NCBI GenBank assembly: GCA_049999725.1
Contig: JBNGIS010026744.1
Location: forward strand, 1 to 25,632
Reading direction: 5' to 3'
Source of the DNA: Haplomitrium mnioides
Taxonomy: Eukaryota; Marchantiophyta; Haplomitriopsida; Calobryales
DNA: 25,632 nt
The notes under the pieces: model-generated
Database searches by the model: none
Seen by the model: the letters and a program-made list of their open reading frames with translations, nothing else
What the model was told of the DNA's origin: nothing
Part shown: positions 19,931 to 25,632 of the stretch, one piece after another
How the letters are laid out: each line of letters opens with the position of its first letter
Numbering within the stretch: position 1 is the stretch's first letter
Made by a program: the position numbers and the translations under genes

Positions 19931-20347
19931 GTACCTTCCGATGTAACCTGTGGATGCCTCCAAGGCCACCACATCTCTGAAATTTCCCAGGTGCTCTCGA
20001 GATTTGCCACATCTCTGAAGTTTCTCACGGACTCGCTGAGTTCAAAGTGTATGTTTCCGACGTCCGACGTGCCCCCATCCTCAGTGGAGCTGCCTCCCTC
20101 TCAATTCCTTCCAACCCCAGTTTGGGCGATTCCTCACCTTGTTGCGAATTCAGACCCGCTTGCCCAATGCCTCCTTTCTGGCAAACTCTCCTTGTTGTGG
20201 TGATCCCGCTGCGACATATCTCTCCTCCTCGAATCCTTTTGGGTCTTCTCCTTCTCTACTCGCATCCTTGCTCGGTTTATGGCTTTCTTGCAGCCCCTGG
20301 ATTGATCCGCTTGCATTCTGCCCGCTCTCTTATTTGCGACCTGCCCA

Positions 20348-20447
20348 NNNNNNNNNNNNNNNNNNNNNNNNNNNNNNNNNNNNNNNNNNNNNNNNNNNNN
20401 NNNNNNNNNNNNNNNNNNNNNNNNNNNNNNNNNNNNNNNNNNNNNNN
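20348..20447. other. Assembly gap, 100 N
   Basis: Exactly 100 N. Flanks match copy A at 3545 and 3850, so the homologous interval in A is 304 bp and includes the 56-nt polypurine run. Confidence 0.95.
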
Positions 20448-20533
20448 AATATAAACTGAAACAATTGACTAAACTTGAAACTCAATAATCACAAAATTTA
20501 GAAAAAAAACTCAAAAACACCTGACCGGCATAA

Positions 20534-20547
20534 CTCCCTTTTTAATT
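20534..20547 (-). promoter_or_regulatory. Polypurine tract of right-hand gypsy element
   Basis: Read on the minus strand it is AATTAAAAAGGGAG, followed by TTA and then the LTR start TGCCGG. This is the priming site for second-strand synthesis and anchors the LTR boundary. LTR copy A lacks it at the equivalent position. Confidence 0.6.
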
Positions 20548-20796
20548 GTGTAGCAACCTTCTTGGGCCTCTCCGTGGCCACCGCTCTCTCCTTCATTGTT
20601 GGATGCCCTTCAATCGACCTGGCCACCACACAACGCACCACTCACACAACACAAAGACACAAACAAACATACCCCACCAAACTCTTAAACCCAAAACCTG
20701 CACTCCATTGCTGGAGAGTGGTATGCCCACACACGCCAACTCTACTCATATATATGCACAAGACTCCCATGCCCGATGTACAAGGTGGCATCCACT
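20548..20796 (-). other. 3' untranslated stretch between integrase and polypurine tract
   Basis: No coding frame continues from the integrase stop. The plus strand is rich in CA-type phrases (CACACAACGCACCACTCACAC, CACAAACAAACA). Nothing else is recognisable. Confidence 0.5.
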
Positions 20797-21960
20797 TCAC
20801 TGGTCCTCTTGGTGGTAATACTCCTTGAGCCTTTCATAATAAACACGATTGGGAATGTGTGTCTCCGTTAATGTGCTCAATTCCATTGACCCATTGGCAT
20901 GAAGCACTCTCACCATGTAGGGTCCCATCCACCTAGTATGTAGCTTCCTGAGGAAGTGCAAGAACCTGCTGTCATAGAGCAACACCAAATCACCACCCTT
21001 GAAGTCAACTGGCCGCAACTTCTTGTCGTGTTGCTTCTTGGTTAGCTGTTGTTGATGTTCCAGCCGCTCGTGCACTCTTGCCCTGATTTTCTCCAAGGCT
21101 TCCAACTGATGTACCATTTCCATTCGGATTGGGCCCTCCGCCATTCTCTCCTCCATTGCCACTCGAGTTGTGGAGACTTCGAACTCCACCAAGACCAGCG
21201 AGTGCTGTCCAAAAACTAGAAAGTAAGATCAATAGCTCATGGTGGTCTTGTAGGCCAAGTTATAGCAGCTTCAAATCTTAGTCGACTTTATTGGCTGCCA
21301 TCGTATTGTTCAGAATTTTGCCCATAATGTCGTTTGCCCTCTCTATTAACCCATTGGCCTTAGAGTGATAGGTTGTGATTTTCCGATGCTTGACTAGATA
21401 CTTCCCCGTGAGCTCACCAATGACTTGATTAACGAAATGCGTACCTTGGTCACTCACCAACTCCAATGGTGCTCCAAATCAAGTGGAGATCTACTCGTAG
21501 AGGAATCGAGCCACCGTTGGCACGTCATTCTTCTTGGTTGCCCTAGCCTCAACCCACTTGGTGGCATAATCAATTGAAAGCAGAATATACTTGTTTCCTT
21601 GCCTCGTGGATGGAGTGATGGGCCCATGAAGTCAATCCCCCACTTCTCAAATAGGGCTAAGGGAATGATTGGCACTAGGGGATGGTGGCATGCTGCTGCC
21701 AGTTTTCCAGTCCGCTGGCAAGCATCACACCTCTTCACAAAGAAATGGACATCCCTATGCAAGGTGGGCCACCAATATTTCGCATTCACGATTTTTTGTA
21801 TGGTGGTTTCCGCCTCAAAATGACCACTGGCCTCTTCCTCGTGCATGGTCTGCATTACCACTATGGACTGGTCTTTCTCTAGACACCTGCGTATCTGCCC
21901 ATTCAGACCTTGTCTATGTAGCATTCCTTTGATCGTGAAAAAAGGACTCACCTTTCTGAG
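20797..21960 (-). pseudogene. Integrase (three broken segments)
   Basis: Integrase inserts the cDNA into the genome. The zinc-binding domain is intact: His, His, Cys, Cys spaced HX6HX30CX2C between about 21843 and 21718. The first catalytic Asp is in KWGIDFMGP (codon 21631-21633). A single-base shift near 21595-21606 moves the rest of the core into another frame (ILLSIDYATKWVEA). Two stops follow in FLYE-stop-IST-stop-FGAP. The second Asp (SDQGTHF, 21449-21451) and the Glu (GLIERAND, 21341-21343) are 35 residues apart, so the DD35E triad survives in pieces. After a stop and another shift near 21255, the C-terminal segment to the TGA at 20797 carries KLHTRWMGPYMVRVLH, the GPY-type domain. The protein cannot be made intact. 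Confidence 0.9.
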
Positions 21961-22499
21961 AAAAACCGTCGCTTGTTCTGGCGTGCGCAGTGGGGGAATC
22001 TTTGCCGTCAAGAGGAACTCAATGATGTTTCCATATTCTCCGGGTCTCCCTACGCTGATGTGGAACAGATCTTCATCAAGGAAGGTGTCCCCAACTCCCT
22101 CCTCACTTGGCTGCCCCTTGATCCTCAAGAAGAAATCTGCATTATGGTGTTTCTTCCCTGGTTTGATACGTACCTCAAAATCAAATTCCTGGAGTAGCAA
22201 CATCCACCTCGCCACTCTCCCAGTCAGATTAGGCTTGTTGACCATGTACTTCAGGGCATCATGGCCAGTGTGGAACACCACCTTGTAGTGCAGCAAGTAA
22301 TGTCTGAATTTCTTCAACGAGTAGATTATTCCCAAGGCCTCACAATCGGTGGGCGAGTAATTCTTTTTCGTTGTTGAGAGGAGTCTGTTGGCAAAGTAGA
22401 CCGGGTGGTCCCTTCCTTCCTCATCCAGCTGGCTCAGCATTGCTCCCACACAAAAACCTGAAACATCCACTATTGCGTGGAACTCTTTGGACCAGTTTG
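21961..22499 (-). pseudogene. RNase H domain and RH-IN linker, catalytic Asp lost
   Basis: RNase H removes the RNA strand after reverse transcription. It is in frame with the RT connection and integrase zinc domain in one 404-codon open frame (22668 to 21454). The domain shows FHAIVDVSGFCVGAMLSQ (first Asp near 22467), YSPTDCEALGIIYSLKKFRHYL (Glu present) and HHNADFFLR near its end. In the third block the family has a THT/YTDH-like Asp, but here the sequence is HTGHDALKYMV: GGC at 22264-22266 encodes Gly. One transition would explain it. The linker to integrase is otherwise intact. Confidence 0.85.
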
Positions 22500-23560
22500 G
22501 GGGTGCTATAATAGGGGCATTGGCCAATCTCCTTTTGAGCTCATTAAAACTGGATCTTCTGGGCTTGGTGGGCTCAAAATTGTTGTCCCTCTTCACCATC
22601 TCAATCAGGTGGTAGGTTACTAAGGAAAAAATTTGGATGAACCTCCGGTAGTAGCCCATGTAGCCCAAGAATCCCTACACCTCCACCAAGCACGTCGGAA
22701 ATGCCACACCCAACCATACTGCCACTTTTTCCTGGTCCACGGCAATTCCCTGGCTGGAGACCTTACGCCCAAGTAGGATCCCATCTCTCACCACAAAGAA
22801 ACACTTTCTAGGGTGCAGCCATAGCCTCGTTTCCCTGCAACGCTGAAATGTGAGGCAAACATGCTCCTCATGATTTTTAACCTTGCCATATACCACGAAG
22901 TCGTCTATGAAGATCTCAACGAACTTTCTGAGGTAATCCTAAAACATACTCATCATTAATCTCTGGAATGTACCAGGGGCATTACATAGACCAAATGGCA
23001 TCCTCCAAAATGCAAACACTCCCCACTCCGTCGTAAAAGCGGTTTTCAGTTGGTCCTCCTCTCGTATCCACACCTAGTTGTAACCGAAGTACTCATTTAT
23101 AAAGTTGTATACTTCTTGGCCTACCACCAGGTCCAACACACCTTCAGTGAAAGGTAGGGGGTAGTGGTCCTTCTTTATGGCTGCATTCAGCTTACAGAAA
23201 TCTTGGCAAACCCTAATTTTTGGTTTCCCATCCAAACCCGTCTTCTTTGGCACCACCACCAAAGGGGACACCCATTCGCTGTTCAGAACAGGATATATGA
23301 ACCCTGCCTCTAGGAGCTTATCCACCTCCTCTTTAACTAGCAGCGAGAACCGGGGGTTCATTCAGTATTGTTGCTGCCTTACGGGGGTTGCGTTGGCCTC
23401 CAAATCAATTTGATGCTCCCTTGATTCCCTGGGCTTGCCCTTCAAATCCGTATGACTCCATGCAAATATGTCACTATAATTCTTGTGGGTCTGCATGAAA
23501 TTTCTCTCAACTCCTCTGTTTAAGACGAAGCCAAGCTGGAATGTCCTCCCACCGGAAATC
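22500..23560 (-). pseudogene. Reverse transcriptase (Tat/Athila-like), catalytic Asp lost
   Basis: The lead-in reads NYSDIFAWSHTDLKG and HQIDLEANATPVRQ, then a TGA (23362-23364), then MNPRFSLLVKEEVDKLLEAG and SPLVVVPKKTG. Motif A, where the family has Phe-x-Asp before the SGYNQ segment, reads NFINEYFGYN: AAT at 23095-23097 gives Asn in place of the catalytic Asp. A TAG follows at 23074-23076. Next come [29 protein letters not shown], another stop, and the catalytic pair FIDDF (22900-22911) intact. Downstream are LHPRKCFF, a stop at about 22675, and GFLGYMGYYRRFI. Three stops and one lost catalytic residue make it inactive. Most stops are a single transition from a sense codon. Confidence 0.9.
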
Positions 23561-23574
23561 GTTAATTCTCGGTA

Positions 23575-23874
23575 CTACTCCGCCCTTATGACCTCCACTT
23601 TGTTCCTGTTCGTGGAATCACAATCTGACTCTAAGTGGGCGAGCCTTAGCCCACCTGCAGTAGGCTTCTTGTCATGTTCCCTTACCCCACCTCGGTGATT
23701 AGCCTCCCCTGAAATGATGGCTACATCCGACTCCCCTTTTAGATCGGTTTCATGGCTGGAAGTGGATGCCTTTGACTCCCCTTTTTGGTGAGGTCCAGAG
23801 CTGTGGATTGACACTCTTGACCATGCTTCCTTTGTGTCCCAAACTCCAAATACAGAGGTCTCCAACTGATTCAC
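23575..23874 (-). pseudogene. Protease-RT linker, unrecognised acidic/serine-rich
   Basis: A 99-codon open frame (MNQLETSVFG to EVIRAE) between protease and RT. It is hydrophilic, with Ser, Glu, Lys and Gly repeats such as KGESKASTSSHETDLKGESD. No domain is recognisable. The position is that of the variable spacer in gypsy polyproteins, and the frame ends at a stop before the RT lead-in. Confidence 0.55.
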
Positions 23875-23929
23875 TCTCGTTTCAGCCAGTAAGTGTCCTC
23901 ATCCTTTGACTCCTCTTCCACTGACCACC

Positions 23930-24330
23930 AATGTTATACTCTTTGTCTCCTGTGGTCTCCCTCTCATGTGGAACAGGTTTAGGTTTAGTGCACCATGGTC
24001 TTGCTTAGCTTGAACACTAATGTAGAGTCCTCCCAATTGTGCATTACCTTGGCACCATACAACCAAGGCCTTCCGACTAACACAGAGTATGGATAACTCC
24101 TAGCTGGCCTCTATAACCAGGTAGTTCAAGGCAAACTCCTTTCCTCCAATTCAGGTTGGCACCTTCAACAAGGCCCCCAAGGGCTTAACCCTAGACCCGT
24201 CAGCCAACCACATAATTCTTTCGGTTGGTTGGAAAGTCTTGAAGCCAAGACAATGGGTGGTCTCCTCTACTATGATATTCACTCTTGCCCCTCCATCCAT
24301 GGGCACCAAGGATAGAGTACACTATGCAAT
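23930..24330 (-). pseudogene. Retropepsin-like protease, frameshifted
   Basis: The protease would cleave the gag-pol polyprotein. The minus-strand frame at about 24312-24180 reads SLVPMDGGARVNII, the catalytic Asp block (Asp at 24295-24297, with DGG in place of the usual DSG or DTG), then LADGSRVKPLGALL. A TGA follows. The second conserved motif, SVLVGRPWLYGAKVMHNW (GRPWL at 24060-24074), lies in a different frame, so at least one frameshift near 24105-24120 separates the halves. Two stops (TAG, TAG) precede the Asp block. DGG and GRPWLYGA are seen in gypsy proteases outside the chromoviruses, from my general knowledge of the families. Confidence 0.82.
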
Positions 24331-25632
24331 CTAAATGTCTATCTCAAGGGATCCTTTATCCTCACAGATCATCCTCAAGTCAACGGTGGTTCCCACCGTG
24401 GGGAGCTTCCTTTTCCTCCAAGCGCCCATGAGCAGCTCATGGAGTTGTCTCTTGTATACCGGGATGTCCTTGATCAGCTGACCCACTATCGTTGTGACTA
24501 GGCAGTCCCTTACATCTCTTTGGATTCTGTAGGACATGAGAGTGCTAGGCGGTAGTGGGTTTGCTGGGTCTTGTTTGGCCTGCTTGGCGGCATTTCTGCG
24601 GCTGATCTCCCACAGGGTCTTATCCGCCGCTTGCTAAGCTTTAGCCGCCTCCAGGGCCTCCAGCTGCTTCTTCACTTCCTCTTCTTGCTTCACATAGAAT
24701 AACTTAGGGTGCTCCATCTTGTAGTCTGAGTCCTCTTCAAAGGGGAGCACGTTTGCGGTCCTCTCCTTCTTTCAAGCCTTCTTGGCTTTCTCCTTTTCCT
24801 TGGCCCTAGCTGCTGCCTTGGTGGCCACTCGGTAGCAGTCCTCTTCTACCACCATCTCCACTCCTGGAAGTTCTGCCCCATGCTCCCATGCGGTGGTCAC
24901 CTGGTTGATTGTTGCCAGCGATGGTGCTTGTTGGGCCGGAACTCCTGCCTTATAGGATGGGGGCTATTATTGGCCAGCTGCCCCTCCTTCTTGCAGCTGG
25001 TACATAATGAGGTTGGCATGCCACATCCTTACTTCCTGGGCTCCGGAAAATTAGGGGAAATGGGGTCTGGGTGCCTACAATTCTAGCACACCATCACCCT
25101 GGTCCGGTTTGGACCGGTCCCTAACCCTTCTGGTCGTGGGTGCCCTCATGCTGCTCATTGGCCAAGCACTAGATTGACTAGTCTGCTTGCCATCGTTCGG
25201 GGCTGGCTGACCACCTAGTACACGAGCTCAGGTGGCTCTTCTTGCACATACTCCACCTCTTCATGGTACCACTCGGGTGGATCCTCTTTTACATAATGAA
25301 TAGGCGTCCTCTTCAGGGGACATTCTTGTGGGAAGTGCCCATAGGTTCTGCACTTCACACACTATACATGCGCCCTTTGTGCCAACAATTTTTTCCCCTC
25401 TAGCTTTGGGCCTGCAAAATGGATTGTCATGTCCTCTAATTTTGCATTAATCTCCTCTATGGGGTCTTTCACCCCCCTCCTTTTGCTGGTCTCTGCCCTA
25501 GTGCCTCTATCATGGGACCAGTGGGCCTTTCTCTCCTTGGCCTCTTTATGCTTGTCATGTTTTTCGCCCCTCCTCTCTTTGGCTTCTTTTTTCTTCATGC
25601 TCTTTTTCTTCTTTCGCCTCCTATGGGACCTT
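24331..25632 (-). pseudogene. gag remnant with two zinc knuckles, 5' end outside window
   Basis: From the window edge to 25362 an open frame is very basic (RSHRRRKKKK, KEAKERRGEKHDKHKEAKER) and ends at a TAG. Directly after it, in the same frame, 25320-25361 encodes an intact CX2CX4HX4C zinc knuckle (CVKCRTYGHFPQEC). A stop follows after PPELVY. A second knuckle at 25047-25088 is broken: one residue inside is a TAG, His is Pro and the last Cys is Phe. Further stops occur around 25030, 24966, 24775 and 24637. In between are KAAARAKEKEKAKKA and a coiled-coil-like KQEEEVKKQLEALEAAKA. The last segment (24537-24331) leads into protease. Nucleocapsid knuckles bind element RNA. Confidence 0.82.

Larger units (their letters stand above)
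16391..20530 (-). mobile_element. Giant gypsy LTR, copy B (3' LTR of the right-hand element)
   Basis: It is collinear with copy A outside the tandem-repeat zone. The right end is placed at 20530: on the minus strand the LTR begins TGCCGGTCAGG, preceded by AAAAAGGGAG, a polypurine tract, and further upstream by the integrase C-terminus. That order makes this the 3' LTR of the minus-strand element at 20531-25632. The supported length is about 4.1 kb and the true left end may be up to 0.4 kb further left. A 15-bp duplication (ACACATAGGCCGAGG) at 16434-16463 is present once, diverged, in copy A. Such LTR length recalls the Tat/Ogre side of Ty3/gypsy. Confidence 0.8.
20531..25632 (-). mobile_element. 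Decayed Ty3/gypsy internal region (Tat/Athila-like), 5' part outside window
   Basis: On the minus strand from the right edge: gag with zinc knuckles, protease, RT, RNase H, integrase, a 250-bp untranslated stretch, polypurine tract and LTR B. The non-chromovirus placement rests on FIDDFVVYG in RT, the absence of any chromodomain after the integrase GPY-like region, and the very long LTR. The lineage is an inference. Stops, frameshifts and lost catalytic residues show it is non-functional. Its 5' LTR and primer site lie beyond 25632. Confidence 0.85.

Noticed and set aside
1-20530. Copies A and B as the two LTRs of one element
   Set aside because: Copy B has the polypurine tract and integrase on its right, so it is the 3' LTR of the right-hand element. 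The DNA between A and B holds a different gypsy lineage and does not match that element's interior.

Overview
The window looks like intergenic heterochromatin from a large-genome land plant. A seed plant, possibly a gymnosperm, is my inference; nothing in the sequence fixes the species. Almost everything recognisable is LTR retrotransposon in several layers of decay, and I see no intact host gene. Three runs of exactly 100 N are assembly gaps.

Layout. (1) 1-3930 is a very long, GC-rich LTR in minus orientation (copy A) that runs off the left edge and is built largely of short tandem repeats. (2) 3931-7320 is anonymous, mostly AT-rich DNA with a C-depleted tract and a diverged direct repeat pair. 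(3) 7321-14808 is a decayed minus-strand Ty3/gypsy element with chromovirus-type reverse transcriptase: gag at 13834-14808, then protease, RT and integrase fragments from 9233 down to 7321. It is split by (4) a nested plus-strand element at 9239-13828. This has about 225-bp LTRs, a 5-bp target duplication (ATGAG), a degenerate primer-binding site and a polypurine tract. It has no recognisable gag or pol. Its interior instead carries a piece of a DEAD-box RNA helicase gene and other host-like fragments. (5) About 16391-20530 is a second copy (B) of the giant LTR, in the same orientation as A. (6) 20531-25632 is the internal region of the gypsy element that owns LTR B, read on the minus strand from the right edge: gag, protease, RT, RNase H, integrase, polypurine tract. 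Its LTR size and motifs suggest the Tat/Athila side of Ty3/gypsy. It is a pseudogene with many stops, frameshifts and lost catalytic residues.

How the parts relate. LTR B is the 3' LTR of the right-hand element. LTR A is a separate and diverged copy, most likely a solo LTR or an edge of another insertion. The two copies cross-validate each other and predict the true length of two assembly gaps. The most unusual points are the host-gene capture inside the nested element and the LTR tandem arrays, which are studded with an ACGTGGC motif. I found no convincing new biological system beyond these.
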